Part shown: positions 27,293-36,720 of the stretch, piece by piece
Position numbering within the stretch: the stretch's first letter is position 1
Layout of the letters: each line of letters begins with the position of its first letter
Source: an uncultured Bacteroidota bacterium
GTDB taxonomy: Bacteria; Bacteroidota; Bacteroidia; Flavobacteriales; Flavobacteriaceae
Direction of reading: 5' to 3'
DNA: 49,903 bases
Assembly (NCBI GenBank): GCA_902608795.1
Contig: CACLPI010000008.1
Span: forward strand, 1 to 49,903
Translations under genes and position numbers: made by a program
Notes under the pieces: model-generated
What the model saw: the letters and a program-made list of their open reading frames with translations, nothing else
What the model was told of the DNA's origin: nothing
The model's database searches: none

Positions 27293-29827
27293 ATGGATGA
27301 TAATTTTTCACCTCGGGTAAAAGATGTGATCACTTACAGTAAAGAAGAGGCCCTAAGACTAGGTCATGATTTTATCGGAACAGAACACTTGGTTCTTGGT
27401 TTGATAAGAAATGGTGAAGGAAAAGCCATAGATATATTAAACTTTATCGGAATTGAATTAAACGAGTTACGTCGTAAAATCGAATCCTTAAATCCTATCA
27501 ATTTTGATAACGAAACAAAAGAATCATCAAAGAAAAATCTTCATCTAACTAGACAAGCTGAGAGAGCTCTCAAAACAACTTTTTTAGAAGCTAAACTTTT
27601 CCAAAGCTCAGTCATAAATACTGCACATTTGTTGTTATGCATCCTAAGAAATGAAAATGACCCTACAACAAAAATTTTCAATAACATGGATATTAATTAT
27701 AATTTGGTAAAAGATGAATACAAATCTATAATTGGCAAGGATGATTTTTCAGATGAATCAACAGATGGTTCTGAGCCATCAGAATATGAAGAAGTTAAAG
27801 TAACAAAATCAATAAAATCAAAATCATCCAATAAATCAAAAACCCCTGTTTTAGATAATTTTGGTAAAGACCTTACAGCAATGGCTGAAAATGATGAACT
27901 AGATCCAATTATCGGTAGAAACATAGAAATACAAAGAGTTTCCCAAATATTGAGTCGAAGAAAGAAGAATAACCCTCTACTTATCGGGGAACCGGGTGTT
28001 GGAAAATCTGCAATAGCTGAAGGTTTGGCAATTCGAATTATTAAAAAGAAAGTTTCTAGAGTTCTTTATAACAAAAGAATTATATCATTGGATTTAGCAA
28101 GTTTAGTCGCTGGTACAAAATATAGAGGACAATTCGAGGAAAGAATGAAAGCTGTAATGAACGAATTAGAGAAAAATTCGGAGGTAATACTATTTATAGA
28201 TGAGATTCATACTATAGTAGGTGCTGGTGGTGCAACAGGAAGTCTTGATGCTTCTAATATGTTTAAACCTGCTTTGGCAAGAGGTACAATTCAATGTATC
28301 GGTGCAACCACTCTAGATGAATATAGAAATTCAATTGAAAAAGACGGCGCATTAGAAAGAAGATTTCAGAAAATTATTGTTGAACAAACAAATGAAGAAG
28401 AAACATTTGAAATCCTTAAGAACATTAAGGATAAATATGAAGATCACCACAATGTGATTTACACAAATGAAGCATTATTGGCTTGTGTAAAGTTAACTTC
28501 CAGGTACATGACTGATAGACATCTTCCAGACAAAGCCATTGATGCCTTAGATGAGGCTGGTTCTAGAGTACATTTAACAAATTTAGATGTTCCACAACAC
28601 ATTCATGATCTTGAAAAAGAGTTAGATGATGTAAAAGATAAAAAAAATAAAGCTGTTAAAAATCAAAAATACGAAGAGGCAGCAAGCTATAGAGACAAAG
28701 AAAAAAATATAGAAAATAAGCTAAATTTAGCCCAAAATCAATGGGAGGAAGAGTGCAAAAAAAATAAGGAGATTGTTAATGAGGAAAGTATTGCAGATGT
28801 TGTCTCAATGATGACAAGTATCCCACTAAACAAATTAAAACAGTCTGAAAGTAATAAGTTGTCTAAACTCACATCTCTGGTAAAAGAAAATATAATTGGT
28901 CAGGATATAGCAATAGAAAAAGTGGTTAGATCTATCCAAAGAAATAGAGCGGGATTAAAGGATCCCAAGAAACCAATTGGTTCATTCATTTTCCTTGGAC
29001 AAACTGGAGTTGGAAAAACACAATTAGCTAAGATTCTTGCTAAAGAATTATTTGACAGTGAAGAAGCCCTGATTAGGGTTGACATGAGTGAATATATGGA
29101 GAAATTTGCTGTATCAAGATTAATTGGTGCTCCACCTGGGTATGTTGGCTACGAAGATGGTGGTCAATTGACAGAAAAAATAAGAAGGAAACCATATGCA
29201 GTGGTTTTACTTGACGAGATTGAAAAAGCTCATCCTGATATTTTTAACATGCTTCTACAAGTTTTAGACGATGGTTTTTTAACCGATAGTCTTGGAAGAA
29301 AAATTGATTTTACAAATTGTGTAATTATAATGACATCCAATTTAGGAGTTAAGAAAATTCAAGATTTCGGTTCTGGAGTTGGCTTTGGCACTAGTGCAAA
29401 AAAATCTCAAGAAGACACATTTACAAGAAAAACAATAATGAATTCTCTTCGGAAGAAATTTGCTCCAGAATTTTTAAATAGAATTGATGAGGTAATCATT
29501 TTTAATTCATTGTCAAAAGAAAATATTCATAAAATTATTGATATAGAATTATCAAAATTATATATAAGAATCGAGGAGTTAGGCTATAAAATCAAGTTAT
29601 CCAAAAAAGCTAAGGATTTTCTAGCTGAAAAGGGTTATGACAAAAAGTACGGGGCACGACCTTTAAAAAGAACAATTCAAAAGCATGTTGAAGATTTAAT
29701 TGCTTCTGAAATACTCAATTCTATGATTAATGAGGGTGATACAATTAATATTGATTACACTTTAGGTAAAGAAAAATTGAATATTAAAATTCAAAATAAA
29801 AAGGAATCTAAGACATCAAAAAAATAG
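27293..29827 (+). CDS. clpC: ATP-dependent Clp protease ATP-binding subunit ClpC
   Basis: This AAA+ unfoldase feeds proteins to ClpP. I choose the ATG at 27293 because MDDNFSPRVKDVITYSKEEA matches the start of flavobacterial ClpC; the ATG at 27266 adds nine unrelated residues. The 844-aa product has the Clp N-domain, first AAA module with GEPGVGKSA, DEIHTIVGAGG and a UVR-like helix (YEEAASYRDKEK), and a second module with GQTGVGKTQ, GAPPGYVGYEDGGQL and an Arg-finger region. The 187-bp upstream gap holds a weak TTG-N22-TAGTGTTG candidate promoter. Its end overlaps hutH by 12 nt, tail to tail. Confidence 0.94.
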   Translation: MDDNFSPRVKDVITYSKEEALRLGHDFIGTEHLVLGLIRNGEGKAIDILNFIGIELNELRRKIESLNPINFDNETKESSKKNLHLTRQAERALKTTFLEAKLFQSSVINTAHLLLCILRNENDPTTKIFNNMDINYNLVKDEYKSIIGKDDFSDESTDGSEPSEYEEVKVTKSIKSKSSNKSKTPVLDNFGKDLTAMAENDELDPIIGRNIEIQRVSQILSRRKKNNPLLIGEPGVGKSAIAEGLAIRIIKKKVSRVLYNKRIISLDLASLVAGTKYRGQFEERMKAVMNELEKNSEVILFIDEIHTIVGAGGATGSLDASNMFKPALARGTIQCIGATTLDEYRNSIEKDGALERRFQKIIVEQTNEEETFEILKNIKDKYEDHHNVIYTNEALLACVKLTSRYMTDRHLPDKAIDALDEAGSRVHLTNLDVPQHIHDLEKELDDVKDKKNKAVKNQKYEEAASYRDKEKNIENKLNLAQNQWEEECKKNKEIVNEESIADVVSMMTSIPLNKLKQSESNKLSKLTSLVKENIIGQDIAIEKVVRSIQRNRAGLKDPKKPIGSFIFLGQTGVGKTQLAKILAKELFDSEEALIRVDMSEYMEKFAVSRLIGAPPGYVGYEDGGQLTEKIRRKPYAVVLLDEIEKAHPDIFNMLLQVLDDGFLTDSLGRKIDFTNCVIIMTSNLGVKKIQDFGSGVGFGTSAKKSQEDTFTRKTIMNSLRKKFAPEFLNRIDEVIIFNSLSKENIHKIIDIELSKLYIRIEELGYKIKLSKKAKDFLAEKGYDKKYGARPLKRTIQKHVEDLIASEILNSMINEGDTINIDYTLGKEKLNIKIQNKKESKTSKK

Positions 29828-31315
29828 ACCAATTTTTATTTTTTCCTTTAAATATCTAGAAACTTTTTTTATATCATTATAAAGTACTCTATCAGCGATG
29901 ATTTTAGGATTTACAATTCTAATATTTGAAATAAATTCATTTATTATCTTAGACGATTTATAATTATTAAACTCTTTTGCTTGAACAGAAACAATTGTTT
30001 CAATTGCTAATATTTGATATAAGTTTTCGATTATATCCCTTAATTGATTTGCTCCATTGGCTCCCATACTAACATGATCTTCTTGTCCATTTGAAGAAGT
30101 TATAGAATCAATACTTGAAGGAGTTGACAACTGCTTATTAGAGCTTACCAAGCTTGCTGAAGTATATTGAAGAATCATTAAGCCAGAATTTAGGCCTGGA
30201 TTGTTAGACAGAAAGGGTGGTAAATTTCTTTTTCCAGATAATAAATTAAAAACTCTTCTTTCGGAGATATTTCCTAGCTCAGATATAGATATCTTAAGAA
30301 AATCTATTGCATACGCTAAAGGCTGTCCGTGAAAATTACCTCCAGAAATTATCTTACTATCATCTAAAAATATTAACGGATTATCAGTTACAGAATTTAT
30401 TTCTGTTGAAATTATATTAATACAATATTTTAGAGTGTCTTGAGTTGCCCCATGAACCTGAGGAATACATCTAAATGAATAAGGATCTTGAACATTTTCT
30501 TTTTTTAAATCATTTATCTCCCCTCCTTCTAAATTCTTAAGAATATTTTTAGAAACATTGATTTGACCTTCATAAGGTCTAATTTTTGAAATCAAAGGGT
30601 CAAATGGAGATAAACTACACTTAAATGCATCTAATGAAACACTTGCGATCAAATCAGAGTAATTACAAATATTAATAGAATTAATCGCAGAATCAATAAG
30701 TGAAGCTAGCATATATTGTGTTCCGTTAATAAGAGCTAAACCCTCTTTGGCACCTAGGGTTAAAGAATCAAGTTTAAATTTACTTAGAATAATTTCAGTA
30801 TTATAAATTTCACCTTCAAATTCAACTTTTCCCAACCCAATTAATGGTAGTGACAAATGTGATAAAGGAGCTAGATCTCCAGAGGCACCCAGAGAGCCAT
30901 ATTTATAAACAACCGGCAATATATCATTATTATAAAAAAATAGAAGTCTTTCAATAGTTTGAATTTTTATTCCACTATAACCCTTAGTTAGTGAAATAAT
31001 CTTTAATAGAATCATTAATTTGACAATTTTTGAATCGATTTTATCACCAACACCACACGCATGGGATTTTATTAAGTTTTCCTGATGAACACATAGCTCA
31101 TCATTATTGATTTTTACATTATGTAAATCCCCAAAACCTGTATTAATTCCATAAAATTTATCATCAGAATTATTAATCTTATTTTCAAAAATTTTCCTTG
31201 ATGTAATTAACTTTTCAATAATATTATCATCAATAGATAGTTTTAAATCTTTATTGATAATTGTACTTATATCAGCAAATAAAATGTTATTATCTTTTAT
31301 AATGAAAGAACTCAT
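29816..31315 (-). CDS. hutH: Histidine ammonia-lyase-like MIO enzyme
   Basis: This 499-aa aromatic amino-acid lyase removes ammonia from its substrate, normally histidine to urocanate. The cofactor-forming Ala144-Ser145-Gly146 triad is present in YGSLGASGDLAPLSH. Tyr55 in FYGINTGFGDL and the Ser-His pair at 84-85 (IKSHACGVG) favour histidine over tyrosine or phenylalanine as substrate. NGTQ, QDPYSFRCIPQVHGA, SGGNFHGQPLA and QEDHVSMG are all conserved. No other hut genes are adjacent, so its place in histidine breakdown is assumed. It diverges from gcvT across 56 bp. Confidence 0.9.
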   Translation of the reverse strand: MSSFIIKDNNILFADISTIINKDLKLSIDDNIIEKLITSRKIFENKINNSDDKFYGINTGFGDLHNVKINNDELCVHQENLIKSHACGVGDKIDSKIVKLMILLKIISLTKGYSGIKIQTIERLLFFYNNDILPVVYKYGSLGASGDLAPLSHLSLPLIGLGKVEFEGEIYNTEIILSKFKLDSLTLGAKEGLALINGTQYMLASLIDSAINSINICNYSDLIASVSLDAFKCSLSPFDPLISKIRPYEGQINVSKNILKNLEGGEINDLKKENVQDPYSFRCIPQVHGATQDTLKYCINIISTEINSVTDNPLIFLDDSKIISGGNFHGQPLAYAIDFLKISISELGNISERRVFNLLSGKRNLPPFLSNNPGLNSGLMILQYTSASLVSSNKQLSTPSSIDSITSSNGQEDHVSMGANGANQLRDIIENLYQILAIETIVSVQAKEFNNYKSSKIINEFISNIRIVNPKIIADRVLYNDIKKVSRYLKEKIKIGLFF

Positions 31316-31342
31316 TTAAAATAATTTTGAACTAAAATTAGT

Positions 31343-31350
31343 TAAATTTG
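31343..31350 (+). promoter_or_regulatory. Candidate -7 element for gcvT
   Basis: TAAATTTG matches the Bacteroidota TAnnTTTG consensus and ends 21 nt before the gcvT ATG at 31372. A TTG lies 13 nt upstream, shorter than the usual 17-23 nt. The TTG at 31348 that would extend the frame lies inside this element, which supports the later ATG. Confidence 0.45.
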
Positions 31351-31371
31351 AATTCACAAAAAATTTTTAGA

Positions 31372-32433
31372 ATGAAGAAAACTGCACTTCATGAGATTCA
31401 TAAGGGATTGAATGCTAAAATGATTGATTTCGCAGGCTATATGATGCCAGTGCAATATGAAGGCGTAAATATTGAGCATACAACTGTAAAAAAAAATGTT
31501 GGTGTATTTGATGTTTCTCATATGGGAGAATTTTATATACATGGAGATGAAGCAGAGGTTTTTCTTCAATCTGTTTTAAGTAATGATATAAGTATTTTAA
31601 AAAAGGGGCAAGCTCAATATAATTGCATTCCAAATGAAAAAGGAGGCATTGTAGATGATCTCATATTATATAAATTTGAAGATAACAGATTTATGCTAGT
31701 TGTTAATGCATCTAATATTGAAAAAGATTGGGAGTTTTTAAACAATAAGAATTTATATAATGCTCAATTAATTAATGTTTCTGATACCTTTTCACTAATT
31801 GCTATACAAGGACCTAATGCATTAGGTGTTTTAAACCCACTTTTTGATATTGAACTTAGTGAGATTAAATATTATCATTTTGAATACATTGATGGTATAA
31901 TAGTTTCTAATACGGGCTACACAGGTTGTGGTGGTTTTGAAATCTATTGTAAAAATGAAATAGTAGTAGATTTATGGGGTAAAATATTTAAATCAGGAAA
32001 AAAATATGATATTAAGCCTATAGGTTTGGCCGCTAGAGATACCTTGAGACTTGAAATGGGGTTTTGTTTATATGGAAATGATATCGACGATAACACCTCT
32101 CCTATTGAAGCAGGACTATCTTGGATTACAAAAACAAACAAAGAATTTACATCAAGTAAAATATTTTTAAAACAGAAAAAAGAAGGAATTATTAAAAAAT
32201 TAATTGGATTTAAAATGCTCGAAAAAGGAATTCCAAGAAAAGATTATGATATTTTGAATAATGAAAATGAAATAATCGGCGTTGTTACATCTGGAACCAT
32301 GTCTCCTTCACTAAACATTGGAATTGGTTTAGGTTATGTTAATATTGAAAATTCAGCTGTAGAGACGGAAATATTTATTCAAATAAGAAATAAAAGAAAA
32401 AAAGCTGGGATTGTGAATACACCTTTTAAATAA
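31372..32433 (+). CDS. gcvT: Glycine cleavage system T protein (aminomethyltransferase)
   Basis: GcvT moves the methylene group from the aminomethyl-lipoyl H protein to tetrahydrofolate and releases ammonia. From the ATG at 31372 it is 353 aa, close to family length. Visible landmarks are FAGYMMPVQYEG, VGVFDVSHMGEF, IQGPNA, a GYTGCGGFEI segment, GLAARDTLRLEMG with the folate-site Asp-Arg, and SGTMSPSLNIGIGLGYV. An eight-residue longer frame begins at a TTG inside a predicted promoter element and is not used. yebC follows 7 nt later. The P and H proteins are elsewhere. Confidence 0.94.
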   Translation: MKKTALHEIHKGLNAKMIDFAGYMMPVQYEGVNIEHTTVKKNVGVFDVSHMGEFYIHGDEAEVFLQSVLSNDISILKKGQAQYNCIPNEKGGIVDDLILYKFEDNRFMLVVNASNIEKDWEFLNNKNLYNAQLINVSDTFSLIAIQGPNALGVLNPLFDIELSEIKYYHFEYIDGIIVSNTGYTGCGGFEIYCKNEIVVDLWGKIFKSGKKYDIKPIGLAARDTLRLEMGFCLYGNDIDDNTSPIEAGLSWITKTNKEFTSSKIFLKQKKEGIIKKLIGFKMLEKGIPRKDYDILNNENEIIGVVTSGTMSPSLNIGIGLGYVNIENSAVETEIFIQIRNKRKKAGIVNTPFK

Positions 32434-32440
32434 TTTATAC

Positions 32441-33151
32441 ATGGGAAGAGCATTTGAATTCAGAAAGGCCAGAAAAATGAAAAGATGGTCAGCTATGAGT
32501 AAAGCTTTTACAAGGATTGGTAAAGATATTGTAATTGCTGTCAAAGAAGGTGGTCCTGACCCAGATTCAAACTCAAAACTTAGGGCAGTAATTCAAAATG
32601 CCAAGTCTGTAAATATGCCCAAAGAAAATATTGAAAGAGCTATTAAAAGAGCATCGGACAAGTCAGTTGGAGATTATAAAGAGATACTATTTGAAGGTTA
32701 CGGTCCATCAGGAATTGCTATATTGGTTGAGACAGCAACAGATAATAATACCAGAACAGTTGCAAATATCAGAAGCTATTTCAATAAACATAATGGAAAT
32801 TTAGGTACTTCTGGATCAGTCTCTTTTATGTTTGATCACACCTGTAATTTCAAAATAAATAAAGAAAATATTGATATTGAAAATCTCGAATTTGATTTAA
32901 TTGACTTTGGAGTCGAGGAAGTTTTTGAAGAAGACACAAGTATCTTAATTTATGCTCCTTTTGATAGTTTTGGAGAAATTCAAAAAGAGCTAGAATCTAA
33001 GAAAATTGAGATTATTTCATCAGGATTTGATAGAATTCCTAATAATATAAAAGAGGTAAGCAATGAGGACAGAAATGAAAATGAAAAGTTATTAGAGAAG
33101 ATTGAGAATGATGATGATGTTCAGAATATTTTTCACAATATGAAGGATTAG
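32441..33151 (+). CDS. YebC/PmpR-family regulator or translation factor
   Basis: This 236-aa protein has the family start MGRAFEFRKARKMKRWSAMSKAF, then PKENIERAIKRAS, YGPSGIAILVE, TDNNTRTVANIR and SFMFDH, all conserved in the three-domain YebC fold. Family members were described as DNA-binding regulators and, more recently, as ribosome-associated factors that ease polyproline stalling; which applies here is not visible. It lies 7 nt after gcvT in one operon and ends 2 nt before a convergent gene. Confidence 0.93.
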   Translation: MGRAFEFRKARKMKRWSAMSKAFTRIGKDIVIAVKEGGPDPDSNSKLRAVIQNAKSVNMPKENIERAIKRASDKSVGDYKEILFEGYGPSGIAILVETATDNNTRTVANIRSYFNKHNGNLGTSGSVSFMFDHTCNFKINKENIDIENLEFDLIDFGVEEVFEEDTSILIYAPFDSFGEIQKELESKKIEIISSGFDRIPNNIKEVSNEDRNENEKLLEKIENDDDVQNIFHNMKD

Positions 33152-33153
33152 TT

Positions 33154-33714
33154 TTATTTATAAAAACTATACTCCTTTACTTTCCCAATTACCCCGTCAA
33201 AGAAGTTTTCTATATAATCAAAATCGGATTTTTTATTTCCTGTTGGATAAAATGGCTCTGAAATTATCGTTTTTTTATTCGTATAATCCATGGATAACAT
33301 AACTATTGGAACTTTTGCCTCAATTGCTATATAATAAAATCCTGACTTAAACTTTTTGACTCTTTTTCTTGTTCCTTCCGGAGCTAATGATAATCTAAAC
33401 TCTTTGCTTTTATTGTAAATACTAGCAATTTGAATAACTAAATTATTATTTGATGATCTATTGACAGGGACACCTCCAGTCCATTTTAAAAAAATACCCA
33501 AAGGAAAGATGAAAAGTTCTTTTTTTGCTAAGTAGCTCGATTTAAAATCGAGAGCACCTCTTATTAAAATTCCAAGATAAAAATCAATCCAATGAGTATG
33601 AGGCGCAGTAATAATTACCGATTTCTTTAAAGAGATAAGTGATGAAAAACTATCTCCTTCAATTTTCCATCTAATTAGATATTTTAAAATAAAATTATAA
33701 ATTACCTTTTTCAC
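33154..33714 (-). CDS. 1-acyl-sn-glycerol-3-phosphate acyltransferase-like protein (LPLAT)
   Basis: This 186-aa protein is short for PlsC but has the key motifs: the HX4D acceptor motif in APHTHWIDF (about residues 35-43), a GGVPVNRSS block and APEGTRKR near 113. The family transfers fatty acyl chains to lysophosphatidate or related lipids at the inner membrane. The start is GTG (33712-33714), giving a product that overlaps the kdsB end by 20 nt; the next Met is deep inside the fold, so GTG is preferred. Pairing with kdsB hints at envelope lipid work. The exact acceptor is unknown. Confidence 0.85.
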   Translation of the reverse strand: MKKVIYNFILKYLIRWKIEGDSFSSLISLKKSVIITAPHTHWIDFYLGILIRGALDFKSSYLAKKELFIFPLGIFLKWTGGVPVNRSSNNNLVIQIASIYNKSKEFRLSLAPEGTRKRVKKFKSGFYYIAIEAKVPIVMLSMDYTNKKTIISEPFYPTGNKKSDFDYIENFFDGVIGKVKEYSFYK

Positions 33715-34435
33715 AAAATATTTTTATCGCTTTTTGAATATCTTCTTCTGTATCAATTCCTATAAATGTATCGTTTGAATTAATCATTTTAATTTTTATA
33801 TCATTTTCGATTAATCTTAGAGCTTCGATTTTTTGAGATGATTCCAAATCTCCTACTTTAAGTTTAGCAAATTGAATTAAAGATTTCTTTCTAAATGCGT
33901 ATATCCCAACATGTTTGTGAGCTTTAGAAATGTTTAAATCAATTTTCAAAGGAATTGGATGTCTTGAAAAATAAATAGCATTATTACTTAAATCTGTAAA
34001 AACCTTGACGTTATTTGGATTTTTTAGCTCTTGATCATCTTTGAATGGTGTCATCACAGAAACTATTTTAATATTATTTTCTTTATCATGTTTAAAAGTA
34101 TTTATAATAGACTGAATAGTATTTGAGTTAATAAAAGGCTCATCCCCTTGAACATTTATAATTATATCAGCTTCAATTTTAGATACTACACCTGCTATTC
34201 TATCTGTTCCAGTTTGATAATTTGCATTATCAAATATGTATTTAATCTTACTATTTTCTAATTCAGTAACAATTTCATGACTATTGGTAATAACAAGAAC
34301 GTCGTCAAAGAGATTAGAGTTTACTGTTGCCTCATAAGTCCTTGCGATCAATGTCTTACCACAAATTTCTCTTAATAGTTTTTTAGGTAACCTAGTTGAA
34401 TTTAATCTGGCGGGTATTGCAGCAACAATTCTCAT
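33695..34435 (-). CDS. kdsB: 3-deoxy-manno-octulosonate cytidylyltransferase KdsB
   Basis: KdsB activates KDO with CTP to CMP-KDO for lipopolysaccharide inner core synthesis. The 246-aa protein has IPARLNSTRLPKKLL at the N-terminus (nucleotide loop), NVQGDEPFI near residue 95, YFSRHPIP and HVGIYAFRK, a set specific to KdsB. It overlaps the downstream acyltransferase by 20 nt and follows the helicase gene by 30 nt on the same strand. Confidence 0.95.
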   Translation of the reverse strand: MRIVAAIPARLNSTRLPKKLLREICGKTLIARTYEATVNSNLFDDVLVITNSHEIVTELENSKIKYIFDNANYQTGTDRIAGVVSKIEADIIINVQGDEPFINSNTIQSIINTFKHDKENNIKIVSVMTPFKDDQELKNPNNVKVFTDLSNNAIYFSRHPIPLKIDLNISKAHKHVGIYAFRKKSLIQFAKLKVGDLESSQKIEALRLIENDIKIKMINSNDTFIGIDTEEDIQKAIKIFCEKGNL

Positions 34436-34465
34436 ATTACAAAATTAACATTAAAAGATAAAACA

Positions 34466-35872
34466 TTATTGCTTAAACCCAATTAGATGTAATTTACTTT
34501 TTGCTCTGGTTATTGCGGTATATAACCATCTGAAAAAATCTTCATCCATTCCATTTGGCAAAAAAGGAAATTCAATAAATATTGAACTCCATTGACCACC
34601 TTGAGACTTGTGACAAGTAAAAGAATAAGCAAATTTTACCTGAAGAGCATTAAAAAACTTATTATTCTTAACACCCATATGCCTCTTATATTTTGTCTTT
34701 ATATTCATATAGTCCTTTAATATTTCCTGATATAGTTTATTCATTATACTAAAATCTAATGCGGGTGTATTAATGAATAAAGAGTCTAATATTAAAACTG
34801 TTTCAAAGGGGGGAATTTTCGGGTAATCTACCATTGATATTTTTACCTCTGCAAATTTAAATCCATAGATATTTTTAATGTCATAAATTTCCTCAATTTT
34901 AATTATATCTCCATTTGCTATAAAACCTAAATCCCTCTTATTATTAAGCCAAAAATAATTATTCTTTATAACCATTAATAAGTCCCCAACCGAAATTATA
35001 TTTTCATTATTTAGTATTTTATCTCTTACTGATTTATTGTAGAGATTAGCTCTTTTATTGGATCTTACAATTATAGCAGTTTCTTCAATTCCATAAATAT
35101 TATATGAATCTTGGATTAGATTCATTAATTGTTCACCATCTTCAACTTTAACAACATCATTAAATGTTTCTAAATTAAAAGTAATATCTTCAAAAAGATC
35201 ATTTTCAATTTTATTTCTGATTGATGTTGCATATGATAATATACCTGACTCTTTTTCTTGCCTAACAACATCTGTAAGTTCTACGGAATTTATTGATTTA
35301 TTATACTCCTTTTCTAAATAAGAATCGTCTAAAGCATAGGAAATATTTGATTTTACAGGCGGTAATTGAGCTACATCACCAATTATCAATAACTTACATT
35401 TAAATCCTGAATAAACATATTTAATGATATTATCCAACAAAGATTGTGAAAATAAACCGACTCCATCTCCTCTATTTGTGCTGATCATTGAGGCTTCATC
35501 TACAATAAATATTGTGTTTTTATGCTTATTTATTTTTAAAGTAAACTCCAGGTTGCCAGAGAAATTATTTTTTGTGTAAAATATCTCTTTGTGAACTGTG
35601 TAGGCTTCCTTTTTACAATATGAGGAAAGTACCTTTGCAGATCTTCCAGTTGGAGCTAACAAAACAACATTTTTAGTTATTTTCCATAAATTTTTTACAA
35701 TGTTTGAAATTATATATGTTTTACCTGTTCCAGCGTAACCTTTTAAAATAAAAATTTCATCATTTATTTTGTGTTCTATAAACGAAATGATTTTTTCTAA
35801 TGCTAGTTCCTGTTTTTTATTTAACTGGTTACGAAGGTTTTTTTTTATAATTGACGACAAATTTTCCCTCAT
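34466..35872 (-). CDS. RecD/UvrD-like superfamily 1 DNA helicase
   Basis: This 468-aa AAA ATPase has motif I GYAGTGKTYIISN near residues 44-56, motif Ia APTGRSAKVLS, motif II VDEASMIS, motif III IGDVAQLPPV, a late CHKSQGGQW (motif V) and YTAITRAKSKLHLIG (motif VI). These place it in the RecD2/Dda-like group of SF1B helicases acting on 5'-3' DNA unwinding. There is no N-terminal RecD2 extension. The coding start contains an A9 run. Candidate promoter TATATTTG sits 23 nt upstream. The partner genes recB and recC are absent, so it is a stand-alone helicase. Confidence 0.9.
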   Translation of the reverse strand: MRENLSSIIKKNLRNQLNKKQELALEKIISFIEHKINDEIFILKGYAGTGKTYIISNIVKNLWKITKNVVLLAPTGRSAKVLSSYCKKEAYTVHKEIFYTKNNFSGNLEFTLKINKHKNTIFIVDEASMISTNRGDGVGLFSQSLLDNIIKYVYSGFKCKLLIIGDVAQLPPVKSNISYALDDSYLEKEYNKSINSVELTDVVRQEKESGILSYATSIRNKIENDLFEDITFNLETFNDVVKVEDGEQLMNLIQDSYNIYGIEETAIIVRSNKRANLYNKSVRDKILNNENIISVGDLLMVIKNNYFWLNNKRDLGFIANGDIIKIEEIYDIKNIYGFKFAEVKISMVDYPKIPPFETVLILDSLFINTPALDFSIMNKLYQEILKDYMNIKTKYKRHMGVKNNKFFNALQVKFAYSFTCHKSQGGQWSSIFIEFPFLPNGMDEDFFRWLYTAITRAKSKLHLIGFKQ

Positions 35873-35894
35873 ATTCGGAACAAAATTAGAATAT

Positions 35895-35902
35895 CAAATA
35901 TA
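35895..35902 (-). promoter_or_regulatory. Candidate -7 element for the RecD-like helicase
   Basis: TATATTTG on the minus strand, 23 nt before the helicase ATG, matches TAnnTTTG. A second match, TAATTTTG at 35881-35888, is only 8 nt from the ATG. No -33 TTG at proper spacing is seen for either. Confidence 0.4.
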
Positions 35903-35948
35903 TAAATGTTTTTTATTGCCATAGATTTTTACAAATAAAAAAAAATTG

Positions 35949-35956
35949 TAGTTTTG
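35949..35956 (+). promoter_or_regulatory. Candidate -7 element for the 245-aa protein/DUF3822/rsmD operon
   Basis: TAGTTTTG matches TAnnTTTG and lies 26 nt before the ATG at 35983. The nearest TTG upstream is about 30 nt away, so the -33 half is weak. Confidence 0.4.
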
Positions 35957-35982
35957 TTTATCTTATAAAATTCATACAAATC

Positions 35983-36720
35983 ATGATGAAGGTTTTACTT
36001 TTCTTGTCCCCTTTTCTTGCTATTGGTATTTTATATTATGTTAAGACACGGATGCAAGACAAACAGAGACCATATGTTTTAGGAAGCCTATGGTTTCTTA
36101 CACTTGTATTTGCTTCTCTTCTATTTACTTCCATTTATGATGAAATAAAATTTGATGAAGTTAAAAATGAAAGATACCAGTTTGTAATAAAGAATCTTAA
36201 AGATATTAGAGATACTCAACTGGCCCACAGAACAGTCAAGGGTGTTTTTCAAGAGAATTGGGATAGCTTAGTAAAATTTGTTGAAATTGATTCTTTTACA
36301 ATTACCCAAAGAAGAGACTCTAGTGTCCTTGACAAAGAGATGACTAAAAGATATGGTGGTGTGAAAACCTATAAAGATATTATAATTGTTGACACATTAG
36401 GTTTTGTTTCTGTTAAAGACTCATTGTTTGGTTTTGATGACAGATATATTAATATGATGTATGTACCTTTTTCTAAGGATAATAAGACAAAATTTAAGAT
36501 TGATGCGGGTTTTTTGAATCAAAATGGTATAGACATTCCTGTTTTCGAAGCCTTTGTAAAGAAAAGGGTTATTCTCCATGACCAACCCTTGAGCTTGGTT
36601 TTAAAAGAAAACCAAGTACAATCTGTAGATGGTGTAAATGGTCCAACATTAAAAATTGGATCTATGAATGAAGTGAACACTAATGGAAATTGGCCAAAAA
36701 ACTATACTAAAGACAACTAA
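35983..36720 (+). CDS. Conserved membrane-anchored protein of unknown function
   Basis: This 245-aa protein has two hydrophobic helices at about 2-19 and 33-52 separated by a short basic loop (KTRMQDKQRPY), then a soluble domain with KNLKDIRDTQLAHRTVKGVFQENWDSLVKF. That pattern resembles family members that precede DUF3822 and rsmD in flavobacteria. No catalytic motif is recognised. Tandem ATGs at 35983 and 35986 are both possible starts. The end overlaps the next gene by 38 nt in another frame. Confidence 0.75.
   Translation: MMKVLLFLSPFLAIGILYYVKTRMQDKQRPYVLGSLWFLTLVFASLLFTSIYDEIKFDEVKNERYQFVIKNLKDIRDTQLAHRTVKGVFQENWDSLVKFVEIDSFTITQRRDSSVLDKEMTKRYGGVKTYKDIIIVDTLGFVSVKDSLFGFDDRYINMMYVPFSKDNKTKFKIDAGFLNQNGIDIPVFEAFVKKRVILHDQPLSLVLKENQVQSVDGVNGPTLKIGSMNEVNTNGNWPKNYTKDN

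Noticed and set aside
31348-31371. TTG start extending gcvT by eight residues
   Set aside because: The TTG lies in a TAAATTTG promoter match and the ATG at 31372 gives the family N-terminus.
33140-33175. AT-rich hairpin between yebC and the acyltransferase gene as a terminator
   Set aside because: The stem is about 7 bp, nearly all A-T with only one G-C pair, too weak to call.
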